Counted from the stretch's first letter, positions 8,401 through 17,700 are shown. The stretch: DNA of 64,000 nt from DASUKM01 sp036278735 (GCA_036278735.1 DASUKM010000029.1:62001-126000), one strand, 5' to 3'. Made by a program: numbers and translations. The notes: generated from the letters alone by a model not told the origin.

Positions 8401-9976
8401 CGCTGGCGACGAAGGGGGCCACGCGGCGATGCGCGTCTGGTCCGATCGCGATGGTGTCGCGGGCAGCCGTCGCGCCGAGCCGGAGGGCCGCCTGCACGGC
8501 CTGGCCCGACAGATGGTACCGGCGGGGTCCCTCGCGCAGCCGCTGCACGAGCGTGGAGCCCGCGGCGATGCCCGAGTGCAGCGCGATCGACAGCCCGGCC
8601 CGGCGCGTGCCGCCCGTCGAAATCTCCCGCGCACGCGCGTGCAGATCCAGCGCGGCGCGCACCGCTCGCATTTCGTCGTCTTCGTGTCCGGCCGGAATGC
8701 CGAACAGCGCGGTGATCTCCTCGCCGATCGCCTGGTTGACGAGTCCGCCATGCTGCCGCATCACGTCGACGGCGTCGGCGTGGAACCGATCCACCAGCTC
8801 CTCGAGCTCGGCGACGTCGAGCTGCTCGATCAGCCCGGCGTAGTCGGAAATCGTCGACGTCAGCAGGGTGACGTGGCGCCGCTCGACGGCCGGGGTCGAG
8901 GCCGTCCGAACGCCGGCCTCCGGCCGCGGAAGCCCGTCGAGCGCGGCCGCGAACTCCGTCATCGAGGCAAAGCGCCGCGCGGGCGTCTTGGCGAGCGCGC
9001 GCGCGACCGCTTCCGAGAGCCGGCGATCGACCTCGGGTCGAACGTCCGACAGCGGCGGCGGTTCGTTCGTCAGGATCGCGTAAATCAATCCGGAGGGGGT
9101 CTCCGCGTCGAACGGACGCCGTCCCGCGATCATTTCGTAGAGGACGACGCCGAGCGACCACACGTCCGTGCGCAGATCCACGGTGTCTCCACGCGACTGC
9201 TCGGGGCTCATGTACGCGGCGGTGCCGATCCGCGTACCGGATCCGGTCATCGTCACGTCCGGCATCTTGGCCACGCCGAAATCGAGGATCTTCAAGCGCC
9301 CTTCGGGCAGCAGCATCACGTTCGACGGCTTCACGTCGCGATGCACGATGCCGAGCCGATGGGCGGCGGCGAGCCCGAGCGCCACCTCCCGCGCGAGCGC
9401 GACGGCCGCATCGACGGGGATCGGTCCACGCGCGAGACGCGCCTGCAGCGTCTCGCCGTCGTACAGCGGCATCGCGATGAACAGTTCACCCTCGGGCGTT
9501 TCGCCGATCTCGTAGATCGTGCACACGTTGGGGTGTTCGAGCGCGGCCGCCGCGCGCCCTTCGACGAGAAACCGGCGTTTGGCGTCCTCGTTGGCCCCCA
9601 GGTGCGGCGGGAGGAACTTCAGGGCGATCGTACGGCCCAGGCGATCGTCGTGGGCGCGGTAGACGATGCCCATCCCGCCGGTGCCGAGCGGCTCGCCGAT
9701 GGTGTAGTGCGAGACCACGCGTCCGGCCGCGCTGGAGGGGCCGCGGCGCACCGCCGCGACGGCCGGCGATACGACGTCGTCGGCGAGTCGATCGAGCGCG
9801 CCGGAACCCTCGTGCGAGGCGAGCAGCGACTCCACCTCGCGCCGAAGCGCCGTATCGGCGCACTCGCGGTCGAGGAGCTGCCGGCGCTCCGCGCCGGACA
9901 GATCGAGCGCCGCGGCGAACAGGTCCTGCGCGCGACGCCAGCGCTGCCGTTCGGTCGGGGACGGATCGGGTTTCAT
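5426..9976 (-). CDS. Giant Ser/Thr kinase fused to cyclase-like, AAA ATPase and TPR domains
   Basis: This 1516-residue cytosolic regulator has four modules. (1) A Hanks-type kinase at about 91-350 with P-loop LGTGGMGIVY, Lys120 (IALK), HRD 212-214 and DFG 232-234, so it is probably active. (2) A class III nucleotide-cyclase-like domain at about 366-545. (3) An AAA/NACHT-like ATPase with Walker A GEAGMGKS (591-598) and a Walker-B-like LLLLLEDWHW. (4) A long TPR array over about 900-1500. In the cyclase domain the first metal Asp is lost (TSTISDY for FADLVGF), the second reads GEE for GDA, and the Asn of NxxxR is Gln, so it is probably a sensor or scaffold. A short N-terminal segment resembles those of ECF-linked acidobacterial kinases. 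GGAGG precedes ATG 9976; the sigma gene ends 22 bp upstream. Confidence 0.9.
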   Translation of the reverse strand: MKPDPSPTERQRWRRAQDLFAAALDLSGAERRQLLDRECADTALRREVESLLASHEGSGALDRLADDVVSPAVAAVRRGPSSAAGRVVSHYTIGEPLGTGGMGIVYRAHDDRLGRTIALKFLPPHLGANEDAKRRFLVEGRAAAALEHPNVCTIYEIGETPEGELFIAMPLYDGETLQARLARGPIPVDAAVALAREVALGLAAAHRLGIVHRDVKPSNVMLLPEGRLKILDFGVAKMPDVTMTGSGTRIGTAAYMSPEQSRGDTVDLRTDVWSLGVVLYEMIAGRRPFDAETPSGLIYAILTNEPPPLSDVRPEVDRRLSEAVARALAKTPARRFASMTEFAAALDGLPRPEAGVRTASTPAVERRHVTLLTSTISDYAGLIEQLDVAELEELVDRFHADAVDVMRQHGGLVNQAIGEEITALFGIPAGHEDDEMRAVRAALDLHARAREISTGGTRRAGLSIALHSGIAAGSTLVQRLREGPRRYHLSGQAVQAALRLGATAARDTIAIGPDAHRRVAPFVASDPLPAIELTPGARPVTPYRVLGLQTRVESERDDLTPYIGRTAELRQLESVVARACAGEGRLVSIVGEAGMGKSRLLHELRRRVSDSGVTVLQGRCQSYGGLSPYLPFVQLLGDALGIDPGRRPPGDEVAARIVALDSSLETFVAVYLHLLSLESERIELPRHLRGDHLHTVLLDAVTAIVMVLARRSALLLLLEDWHWADEASRDVVRRLAEIVDSCALALVVTSRPEGAGLSELSGRTDVVRLEPLDPEGASQILRAVFQARHVSADLATRVYERTGGNPFFIEQVAHTLVEEGAIRTVGDVAELHRDVETLRLPDTIQAVIRARLDRLGPDALEVLRVASVIGREFDRALLVTALDSSLDVEHALDRLRASGLIQQTRVVPQPAHRFKHVLTQEVAYGSLLGHQRRTLHSVIGHALEQAMGPRSPEVAETLAHHFSAAEEWIGAIRYGRHAVERLRALSQHGDAQALVERVLQWVPHLPDDDGRRDVTADLLLEQERLCETLGQRGRQQQIIADLIALLAPRGSSPRLAEAYLRQGDLLTILKRFDAANRALGTALRLSREQADIALERNVLRSMGLLRWFEGRLPDALDMAEKALAIDRERRDDVATAADLANVGILLRTMGEYERGLAALEEALALPVLEHDPVRRAYVLHNLANLHRCLGNVDRAMSYLQRANTVVDVDMVPIQRSFHLNAIAHIQLQLGEVDEALHTYSEAVACSRRVRHANGLAQALRTLGELELGLSREGDAIAHLSEAVPLFAQLEDREAEVETRTHLGRLHERRAEWDAAVRHWTAVRELARAAGDRPGELAAVEGIARATRGCGAPAADVRTRFGELLALAVSLGDGEREAAAHNTLGILAWTEERYAEALDHYETGLRLCRQTGQRSNEGLMLNSVGVTLSRLQRDDEARTVLEESVLLNRGIGERLLEAHALAALGDVSLRLGHAREACDSFERARDLRRELKDPAGEAMMEQRLAGARAGLTNQKEG

Positions 9977-9998
9977 CCGTGGCCTCCGTGTTCGCCGG

Positions 9999-10499
9999 TC
10001 AGGGCGCGACCTCGCGGTTCAGCCAGGCGCGGGCGGCCGCCCATTCGCGCTTCACCGTCGCCGGCGAAACGTCGAGCGCGTCGGCCGTCTCGTCGATCGT
10101 CATCCCGCCATAGAACCGGCATTCGACGATGCGGGCCTGGCGCTCGTCGAAGACGCGGAGGCGCTCGAGGGCGGCGTCGAGGTCGAGCAGCTCCGCGGCA
10201 CGCGCCTGCACCATGCCGACGGCATCCTCGTCGAGCGTTTCGGCCGTGCGGCCTCCCCCGCGCTTCTGCGCCCGGCGCGCGACGGCGTGGTCGATCAGGA
10301 CGCGACGCATGGCCTGCGCCGCGAGCGCGAGATAGTGGCTGCGATTCTGCCACTGGATGCGGTGAAGCTTCTCGAGTTCCAACCAGGCCTCGTGGACGAG
10401 GGCCGTCGTACACAGCGTATGGCCCGGACGCTCGCGCCGCAGCTCGCGGGCGGCGATGCGTCGAAGCTCCTCGTAGACCAGCGGCAAGAGGTCGTCCAT
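9999..10499 (-). CDS. ECF-type RNA polymerase sigma factor, N-terminus probably shortened
   Basis: The 166-residue protein belongs to the ECF subgroup found beside acidobacterial and planctomycete kinases (Sig-70_X6-like). Region 2 is LPLVYEELRRIAARELRRE with ALVHEAWLELEKL and AMRRVLIDHA. Region 4 is the helix-turn-helix MTIDETADALDVSPATVKRE. Family members normally carry about 20 residues before LPLVYEELRR; here the protein starts MDDLLPLVYEE. An in-frame TGA from a REP-like element lies six codons upstream. A start inside the element is excluded, so the N-terminal helix of region 2 seems lost. It is co-oriented with the kinase gene and probably regulated by it. Confidence 0.85.
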   Translation of the reverse strand: MDDLLPLVYEELRRIAARELRRERPGHTLCTTALVHEAWLELEKLHRIQWQNRSHYLALAAQAMRRVLIDHAVARRAQKRGGGRTAETLDEDAVGMVQARAAELLDLDAALERLRVFDERQARIVECRFYGGMTIDETADALDVSPATVKREWAAARAWLNREVAP

Positions 10500-10510
10500 G
10501 TCGGCACCCC

Positions 10511-10571
10511 GGGGTCAGATCTTGTTCTTTGCGCACCGGACCCCGAGGTGCAAGAAACAAGATCTGACCCC
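10511..10571. repeat. REP-like inverted element, copy 1
   Basis: The 21-bp arms begin ggggtcagatcttg on the left and end caagatctgacccc on the right, with two mismatches and a 19-bp interior containing gcaccgga and ccccgaggtg. The same arms recur at 49468-49576 and at 54911. The copy lies 11 bp upstream of the sigma-factor start codon. Confidence 0.9.
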
Positions 10572-10589
10572 GGAAAGGGGGCCCCTCTT

Positions 10590-10618
10590 CAAAAGCCGAT
10601 TTCCGGGGCGGATCGGCT
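10590..10618 (-). terminator. Rho-independent terminator of the gamma-glutamyltransferase gene
   Basis: On the minus strand the arms agccgat and atcggct (10612-10618 and 10594-10600) enclose an 11-nt loop and are followed by a four-T run. It lies a few bases after the stop at 10623. It separates this gene from the sigma/kinase operon. Confidence 0.6.
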
Positions 10619-10622
10619 CACG

Positions 10623-12611
10623 CTACCAGGCGATGCCGTAGTCCTCGCCATGGTTGCTCGACCCGCCCCACAGGCTGTGGTGCCGGGCATCGATGAAGAT
10701 GGCGTTGATCGGCCCCGAGGTGCGCGGCGCGAACTGGAGCGTGTATCCCATCCGCTGCAGGGCCTCGCGCGTGGCCTCGGGCAGCGACGTGGCCACGAGC
10801 ATGCGGCCGGGCTGCGACTCGTGCATCCCGAACGACGATCGCATCTGGAAGCTGTTGATGTTGGGGGCCTCGGTCGCCTGCTGCACGGTCATGCCGAATT
10901 CGACGACGTTGAGGAAGAACTGGAGCAGATTCTGATCCTGCGAGTCGCCCCCCTGCACGGCAAACGCGAGATACGGGGCGCCATCCTTCAGCGCGAGCGT
11001 CGGGGTCAACGTCACGCGCGGCCGCTTGCCCGGCTCGATCACGTTGTACGGGCCATCCTTCGCGTCGGTGACGAAGCTCTGCGCGCGTTCGCTGAGGCCG
11101 ATCCCGGTATGCCCGGCGATCACCGCCGGCACCCAGCCACCGCTCGGCGTCACCGATACCACCCAGCCTTCGGCGTCCGCCGATTCGATCGACGTCGTCC
11201 CCGCGTAGAAGCCGTTGAGGAACGCGGCATCCGCGACCGTCGGACGCTCCGGGAAGAACTCCGGCGCGCCGGAAAGACCGCTCCCGCCGATCACCTTGTC
11301 CTGCTGGCCGCTGCGCGGCTCGGCGGCGAAGGCGGCGGGATTCCACGCCGCGAGCAGCGCCTGGAAGGGATTCGTGCCGTGCTGATACGGGTACGGATCG
11401 CCGGGCTTCACGTTGGGATCGTTCTTCGTCCAATCGACCTGCGCGAAACGCGCTTTGGCGTAGGCCGGGGAGAGCAGCCCCTCGACCGGCTCCTCCGGCG
11501 GGAAGTACGGATCGCCGTAGTAGAAGTCGCGATCGGCAAACGCCAGATTCATCGTCTGGTAGAGCGTGTGGATGTACTTGGGCGAGTTGTAGCCCATCGA
11601 CTCGACGTCGGTGTTCGCCAGCATCTCGAGCGCCTGGAGCATCACCGGACCCTGCTGCCAGATCGGCAGCTTGTAGACGTCGATCCCCTTGTAGGCGGTG
11701 TGCAGCGGCTCCTCGATCCGGACCTTCCAGTTCGCGAGGTCGTCCATCGTGAACAGGCCCCCTTCTTCACGCATGCCGCGCACCAGTTCGCGGGCGATGT
11801 CCCCTTTGTAGAAGCGATCGTACGCGGCGTAAATGGCCTGCTTGCGCGTCTTGCCCGACGCGAGCGCCTGCTGCTCCGTCTCGACGAGCTTGCGCCACGT
11901 GGACGCCAGATCCTTCTGGACGAAGATCTCGCCGGGCTCGGGCGCGGGATGCTCCGTGCCGGGATGCGTCAACATGATCTCGCTCGAGTACTTCCATTTC
12001 CCGAGCATGTCCTTGTAGTGCTCGATCGTGCGCGAGAGCTGCGCCTCCATGGCGTAGCCGTCCGCCATCTGGATCGCCGGGGCGAGTACCTCTTTGAGCG
12101 GCAGCGTGCCGTATTCCGCTTCCATCGTCAGCAGCCCGCCGACGGTGCCCGGCGTGACGGCCGCGAGCGGACCGTACTCGGGTGGGAAGCGATAGCCCTT
12201 GCCGTGGTAGTAGTCGGCGGTGGCGCCGGTCGGGGCGACGCCAAGCGCGTCGAGGCCGATCACTTTCCGGGTGCGCGGATTGTAGATGAGCGCCTGCGTC
12301 TCGCCGCCGCACGAGAGCGTGTCCCACATCGTACAGCCCGCGGCCAGCATCGCGGCCGCCGCGTCGACGGCATTCCCCCCCTTGCCGAAAATCAACGCGC
12401 CGGCGGTTGCCGAAAGCGGCTTGCCGGTGATCGCCAGCCAGTGCGCCGCGTGAAGCGGCGGCTTCTCGGTCTGCGAATACCGCGGATCTTCGGCCTGCCG
12501 CGGCTGCGCCGTGCGAGGCCGGGGCGCCTGTTGCGCGTGCATCGGAAACGACGAGAGCGTGAGGAGCGCCGCGGCCGAACAGACGGGCAGTCGAAGGCGA
12601 AGGAGCGTCAT
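10623..12611 (-). CDS. Gamma-glutamyltransferase family protein, exported
   Basis: The 662-residue protein has an N-terminal signal peptide (CSAAALLTLSSFPMHA, cut near AQQ). It carries the Ntn-hydrolase features of gamma-glutamyltransferases: GGNAVDAAAAMLAAG near the N-terminus, and the autoprocessing Thr in YAGTTSIESADAEG (about residue 471). Downstream it has SVTPSGGWVPAVIAGHTGIGL. It probably splits into two subunits in the periplasm and attacks gamma-glutamyl or related amide bonds. It is longer than E. coli Ggt (580) and the large-subunit sequence is divergent, so substrate is uncertain. No Shine-Dalgarno sequence is visible; a TATAAT box 8 bp before the ATG suggests a leaderless transcript. 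Confidence 0.85.
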   Translation of the reverse strand: MTLLRLRLPVCSAAALLTLSSFPMHAQQAPRPRTAQPRQAEDPRYSQTEKPPLHAAHWLAITGKPLSATAGALIFGKGGNAVDAAAAMLAAGCTMWDTLSCGGETQALIYNPRTRKVIGLDALGVAPTGATADYYHGKGYRFPPEYGPLAAVTPGTVGGLLTMEAEYGTLPLKEVLAPAIQMADGYAMEAQLSRTIEHYKDMLGKWKYSSEIMLTHPGTEHPAPEPGEIFVQKDLASTWRKLVETEQQALASGKTRKQAIYAAYDRFYKGDIARELVRGMREEGGLFTMDDLANWKVRIEEPLHTAYKGIDVYKLPIWQQGPVMLQALEMLANTDVESMGYNSPKYIHTLYQTMNLAFADRDFYYGDPYFPPEEPVEGLLSPAYAKARFAQVDWTKNDPNVKPGDPYPYQHGTNPFQALLAAWNPAAFAAEPRSGQQDKVIGGSGLSGAPEFFPERPTVADAAFLNGFYAGTTSIESADAEGWVVSVTPSGGWVPAVIAGHTGIGLSERAQSFVTDAKDGPYNVIEPGKRPRVTLTPTLALKDGAPYLAFAVQGGDSQDQNLLQFFLNVVEFGMTVQQATEAPNINSFQMRSSFGMHESQPGRMLVATSLPEATREALQRMGYTLQFAPRTSGPINAIFIDARHHSLWGGSSNHGEDYGIAW

Positions 12612-12619
12612 GGGCCCGT

Positions 12620-12625
12620 ATTATA
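12620..12625 (-). promoter_or_regulatory. TATAAT -10 box 8 bp upstream of the gamma-glutamyltransferase start
   Basis: A perfect TATAAT reads on the minus strand in an otherwise GC-rich stretch, eight bases before the ATG at 12611. No convincing -35 box stands 17 bp further up. Start-site spacing would put the first transcribed base at or near the start codon. Confidence 0.45.
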
Positions 12626-12684
12626 GGCCCGCCGCCGGACGTGCGGGCCCGGACGGTCCGGTGGGTTCACGAGACCTGGGGGCG

Positions 12685-14265
12685 TCAGCGCCGCCGCAGC
12701 ACCAGCATGGTCATGTCGTCGAACTGGGGCGTTCCGCCGACGAAGGTTTCCACGGCCCGAAAGACGCGGTCGATGATCGTCTCCGGCGCGAGGTCCGCGG
12801 CCCGCCTCAACAGATCGTACAGCCGCGACTCGCCAAACTCAGCGCCGCTGGCGTCCTGGGCGTCCGTCACGCCGTCGGAGTACAGCACAATCGCATCGCC
12901 CGGGTGCAGGACGTCGCGCATCTCGCCGAACGGCAACCCGGGCGGCAACAGCCCGAGCGGAGCGCCCGTCGACGTCAGCGGAACGATCGCGCCGTCCGCG
13001 CGAAGAATCGCGTTGTCGAGATGGCCGGCGCCGACGAATCGCAGCTCGCCCGTGCCGGGCGTCAGATCGACCAGGGCCGCGGTGACGTACTTCTCGGGAG
13101 ACGTCGCCGCGTACAACAGATCGCTCGCTGCCTCGGCGAGCCGCGGCAGCGGCACGCCGCGGCCCAGCAGCGCGCGCAGGGTCGCCTGCATGTTGCTCAT
13201 CAGGAGCGCCGCCGGCAGCCCCTTCCCCGAAACATCCGCGACGCAGAGCAGCAGGTGCTGCGCCGCGCCTGGCACCGCCAGGGGCAGCGCGTCGTAGTAG
13301 TCCCCCCCGCAGCGCCGCGCTGGATGATTGCGGGCGGCCATGTCGTAGCCGTCGGGGCGCGGCAGCGTCGCGGGAAACAGGTCCGCCTGGATGCGCGCCG
13401 CCAGCTTCATCTCGCTTTCGAGCTTCGCGCGTGCCAGCTCCGTCTCCTGCTGCAGGGCGAGCAGCCGCTCGCGCTCGCGCGCCGCCTGGATCGTCCGTTC
13501 GAACAGCCGCGCGTTCTCGATCGCGGTCGCCGTCTGCAGCGCGAGCGTGTTCAGCAGCTTCAGTTGCGCCGCCGTATACGCCATCGGGACCGTGCTCCCC
13601 AGGGCGATGACGCCGACCACCCGCTCCCCCACCTTCATAGGGGCGCAGATCAGCGCCTTCAACGACGTCACCGCCGTGATGCGGCGCGCGTCGTGATCGA
13701 CGTCGTTGACGATCTCTCCCACACCGCTCGCCGCGACCGTCCCGACGATCCCGTCGCCGCGTCGAACACCCGTCAGCGAGGCGAGCTCTTCCCCGAAGCG
13801 GGCGACAGGCGCCAGCGCGCCCTCCTCCTCGTCGAGCAGCATGATGACGCCGTCGGTCGCGACGATCAGGTGGCGCGTCTCGCGCAGCGTCAGCCGCGCG
13901 ACACCTTCGACTTCCAGCAGCGCCGCGAGCTTTTCCGAGAACGCGTAAATCAGGTTGATTTCGCGATACAGGTGCAGCACTTCGGCGCCGAGCGCCTTGC
14001 GCTCCCCTTCGCGGCTCGCCAGGTGCTCGAGCAGCGCCGCGACCGCGCGCGCCCCGTCGGGGCCCGCGACCGACCCGAGGCTCGCCTCGTCGTACATCAC
14101 GGGAAAGCGCCCGTTCGCCGGCGGCGTCGCCGGATCGCCGTGCAGCCGGCGGCCGCTGGCGTCGTCGATCGTGACGGCGGCGCCGAGCGCCTCCGCGTAC
14201 GCCGAGACGAGCGCGCCGACGGCGGAGCGTTGCCCGAGGATCTGCCGCAGTGCGACGCGCGACAC
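12685..14265 (-). CDS. GAF-SpoIIE (PP2C-type) serine phosphatase, RsbU/RsbP-like
   Basis: The 526-residue protein has a short N-terminal sensor-like region, a GAF domain at about 115-265 (LIVATDGVIMLLDEEEGAL to ALQTATAIENARLF), a linker helix, and a C-terminal SpoIIE phosphatase. The phosphatase has metal-site signatures GGDYYDALPL, CVADVSGKGLPAALLMS, VLYSDGVTDAQ and FDDMTMLVLRR. Such enzymes dephosphorylate anti-anti-sigma or STAS partners in partner-switching circuits; no such partner is in the window. It starts at GTG 14265, two bases after the stop of the response-regulator gene, so the two are translationally coupled. It is likely the output arm of the adjacent two-component system. Confidence 0.85.
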   Translation of the reverse strand: MSRVALRQILGQRSAVGALVSAYAEALGAAVTIDDASGRRLHGDPATPPANGRFPVMYDEASLGSVAGPDGARAVAALLEHLASREGERKALGAEVLHLYREINLIYAFSEKLAALLEVEGVARLTLRETRHLIVATDGVIMLLDEEEGALAPVARFGEELASLTGVRRGDGIVGTVAASGVGEIVNDVDHDARRITAVTSLKALICAPMKVGERVVGVIALGSTVPMAYTAAQLKLLNTLALQTATAIENARLFERTIQAARERERLLALQQETELARAKLESEMKLAARIQADLFPATLPRPDGYDMAARNHPARRCGGDYYDALPLAVPGAAQHLLLCVADVSGKGLPAALLMSNMQATLRALLGRGVPLPRLAEAASDLLYAATSPEKYVTAALVDLTPGTGELRFVGAGHLDNAILRADGAIVPLTSTGAPLGLLPPGLPFGEMRDVLHPGDAIVLYSDGVTDAQDASGAEFGESRLYDLLRRAADLAPETIIDRVFRAVETFVGGTPQFDDMTMLVLRRR

Positions 14266-14267
14266 GG

Positions 14268-14645
14268 CTACATTCCGAGCACGTCGCGCGCCTTCTGCAG
14301 CAGCGCGTCGGGATCGAACGGCTTGGTCATGTAGAGATCGGCGCCGACCTGCTGGCCGCGCTGCCGGTCGAACTCCTGCCCTTTCGCGGTCAGCAGCACG
14401 ATATAGACGTCGGTGAGGCCGAGGGTCTGCTTGGTGTGGCTGCAGACGTCGAAGCCGCTGAGCTTCGGCATCATCACGTCCAGGAACACGAGATTCGGCT
14501 TCACGGACTGAATCGCCGCGAGCGCTTCTTCACCGTTGGACGCAGTGAGCAGCTCCACGCCTTCGTCCTCCAGCTCTTCGAGGGTCTGCTGGATCAGCAT
14601 GCGCAAGTGCGCTTCGTCGTCCACAATCAGAATCGTCGGGCTCAC
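14268..14645 (-). CDS. Single-domain response regulator (CheY-like)
   Basis: The 125-residue receiver domain contains ILIVDDEAHLR (acidic pocket), VFLDVMMPKLSG with the phospho-acceptor Asp, VLLTAKG, and YMTKPFD with the conserved Lys. There is no output domain. The GTG start at 14645 was chosen because AAGGAG lies six bases upstream and translation begins directly at the first beta strand; longer in-frame starts add unstructured residues. It is followed after two bases by the SpoIIE phosphatase gene and preceded by the hybrid kinase gene. It may carry phosphate from the kinase to the phosphatase, or bind it directly. Confidence 0.88.
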   Translation of the reverse strand: MSPTILIVDDEAHLRMLIQQTLEELEDEGVELLTASNGEEALAAIQSVKPNLVFLDVMMPKLSGFDVCSHTKQTLGLTDVYIVLLTAKGQEFDRQRGQQVGADLYMTKPFDPDALLQKARDVLGM

Positions 14646-14759
14646 GTCGGCTCCTTGTCGATCACACGCGGGGCGCCGCCCCGCAATCTCGGTCGGATGG
14701 CGCGCGGGTCGACCCGCCGCGCCGGACCCCACGAGCCGCGCCAGGCGCGGCCCGGCGGC

Positions 14760-17700
14760 CTACTGATAGACCAGGAAGAGGACGTTCTCCATCCCCTTCT
14801 CGAACCGCAGCATCTGCACGGCGTCGGAGCGGGCCGACGACACCGAATTCAACATGATGATGTCGGGCTGCACGGCGACCGCGCGCGCGACGAGGTCGTC
14901 GCCGCGCGCTTCCGTCACGCTGTAGCCGCGCGTCGTCAGGACGTCGGTGAGCGTCCGGACCGTCGTCGCGTCCTCGTCGACGACCAGCACCCGCTTGTGC
15001 GACTTCTTCTGCTCGATCAGCGACCCCACCTCCTTGAAGAGCAGGTCGGTGTCGATCGGCTTGGTCAGGTAGCGGTCGACCCCCAGCCGGTACCCGCGCT
15101 CCCGGTCCTGCACGATCGACAGGATGACGATCGGGATATCCATCGTCGTCGGGTCGTTCTTGAGGACCGCCGCGACGTCGAAGCCGTTCATCTCGGGCAT
15201 CATGACGTCGAGCACGACGAGGTCGGGCCGGTCGCGCCGGATGAAGCCGATGGCCTCGCGTCCGTTGGTGGCGAGGTCGACCCGATACCCCGCCTCGGTG
15301 AACTCCTGCAGCAGCAGTTCGCGGATGTTCGGGTCGTCGTCGACCACGAGGATGCGCGGCTGGCGCTCGGCGGTCCGCGGCGTGGTGACGATCACCTGCT
15401 CGCGGAGCTGGCGGATGAGCGCGGCGAGTTCGAGCGGCGCCGGCGCGACACCGGCGGCAGCGGCCTGCTCGGCCGTCAGCGGGAGCGAGAAGGAGAAGGT
15501 GCTGCCTCGCCCGACTTCGCTCTCGACCCAGACGCGGCCGCCGTGGTGCTCCACGATTTCCTTGCAGATGGGCAGGCCCAGGCCGGTCCCCTTCGGCTTG
15601 TCCGTCAGCGTGTCGCCGACCTGCTTGAACCGCTCGAACACCTTCGGCTGATCGACAGGGGCAATGCCGACGCCGGTGTCGGTGACGCTGACGACGAGCT
15701 CGCTGCCGCGTTGTCTCGCCCGACACGTCACGCTGCCCGCGTCGGTGAACTTGACCGCGTTCGAAATCAGATTGATGACCACCTGGATGAGGCGATCGCG
15801 ATCGGCCGTGACCGTGGGCAGGCCGGCGGACACGTCGGTTTCGAGCCGCAGGCCGCGCTGCTCGAACAAGGACGCCGTCGCGGCGGTCGCGCGGTCGATG
15901 ACGTCGCCGATCGTGACGGTTTCCATGTGCCATTCGAGCTTGCCCGCCTCGATTTTCGCCAGGTCGAGCACGTCGTCGATCAGCTTGGTCAGCCGCTCCC
16001 CTTCGCTCACGACCACCTTCAGGTTGTCTTCGACCTGGCGAATCGTCTGCTGAACTTTCTGATCGCCGCTCTGCACGAGCGGGAAGATGCGGTCTTCGAG
16101 CCGCTTCTTGATGATCTTCGCGAAGCCCAGCACCGAGGTGAGCGGCGTCCGCAGCTCGTGGCTCACGGTCGAGAGGAACGCGCTCTTGGCGGCGTCGGCC
16201 TCCTCGGCGGTCGCCCGCGCGCGCTCCGCTTCTTCGAACAGCCGCCGAATCTCGTGCTCGTGCTCGTTCAATTGCCGGTAGGCGTGCGCGTTGTCGAGCG
16301 CGATGGCCGTGTACGACGCGAGGCTCTGCATCACGTTCAGGTGATGCGTCGTGTAGGCGTGCTTCTCGAAGCTCTGGATGGTGATGATGCCGAGCACCTG
16401 TTCCTTCGCGATGAGCGGCAGGTAGATGATCGACTGCGGATGCGTCGACATCGATCCGTCTTCGAGCGGCCGGGTCTCTTCGTCGTAGCGCCCCACGTAC
16501 TGCGAGTACTCGGCGGACAGATCGTTGATGAAGACCGGCTTCCGGTGCTCCACGCACCAGACGGGCAGCTGATCGCGGTCGGTGGTGCTCCGCGTGTAGG
16601 GCGCGTACCGCTTCCCCTTCTCGATCGCCAGGCGGTACTCGATCTCGTGGCGATCGGCGTGATAGAGGCCCACGCCAAAGACGTCGGCATCGGCGAGCTC
16701 GTTCACGCGCTCGTACAGCTTGCCAAAGATGGTGTCGAAGTCCAGCGACGACGTGATCTCGCGTCCCATCTCGCTGAGCAGTTCGACGTTCTTCTTGCCC
16801 TCCCCTTCGGTGCGGGCCAGCGCCTCGGCCGCTTCGGCGCGCAGCCGCGCTTCGGCAAACTGCGAGCGCTGCCGCTCCTGGCCCAGGACGCGCCGGCGCA
16901 CCAGCAGCGCGCCGCCGTAGCAGGCAAACAGGAACGCCAGGAGGTACCCGAAATCGGCCCACCAGGTCCGATACCAGGGGGGCAGGATCCGCAGCGCGTA
17001 CGTCGCCTCCCCGGTAACGACGCTGCGGATGTCGCGCGCGCGGACGCGGAACGTGTACGTCCCGAAGCCCAGGTTCGTGTATTCGCGCTCCGGCGTGCGC
17101 GTCCAGTCGGACCAGTCCGTGTCGAGACCGTCCAGCCGCGACTGGTACATCGTCGCGCTCTCGTCCACGAAACTCGGCAGGGCGTACTGGAAGCGCAGCC
17201 CCGTGAGCGACGCCGGCAGCTTCAGGCCCGCCGCCGTGCCATCGCCGTCGAACAGCGTTCGGTCGCGGCCGTCGGCCACGCGGCGGATGAGCACGGGCAC
17301 GGAACCAGTCGCCGGGAGCTTGCGGGTCGTGTCGAACCGGACGAAGCGCCCTTCCGCAAACTGCAGCCACAGCACACCGTGTTCGTCGGGAAGAATGCCC
17401 GCGATCGGCGTCGTGCCCAGGCGGCCCAGCGTCCCGCGATCGACGGCCCAGCGTCCACCCGGCTCTCTCCGGAACACCGCCGTCTCGCGGCCGAGATTCA
17501 TGAACAATCGGCCGTCGGGAGTCCCGACCATGACCCCGCCGGCGTACGGATTCATGCCGACGACGTGATCGAACACCGGATCGCGCACGAACCGGTTCGT
17601 GGACGGGTCGAAATGCGCGACGTAGGGATCCTCCAGGCCCGCTGAAAACAACGGCTCACCGCCGACGTCGATGACCCCGACTCCCCCTTCGGCCAGCCCC

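Noticed and set aside
5426..9976. Active adenylate or guanylate cyclase call for the kinase fusion
   Set aside because: Key metal and transition-state residues are substituted, so only 'cyclase-like' is claimed.
5225..10567. A 1780-codon open frame on the plus strand, antisense to the kinase and sigma genes
   Set aside because: Its composition is Arg/Ala/Pro-rich with no recognisable domain. It mirrors real genes whose motifs are clear. Long antisense frames are expected in DNA this GC-rich.
14250..17645. An 1131-codon plus-strand frame opposite the hybrid kinase
   Set aside because: Low-complexity His/Arg/Asp-rich translation with no domain; it is a shadow of the kinase reading frame.
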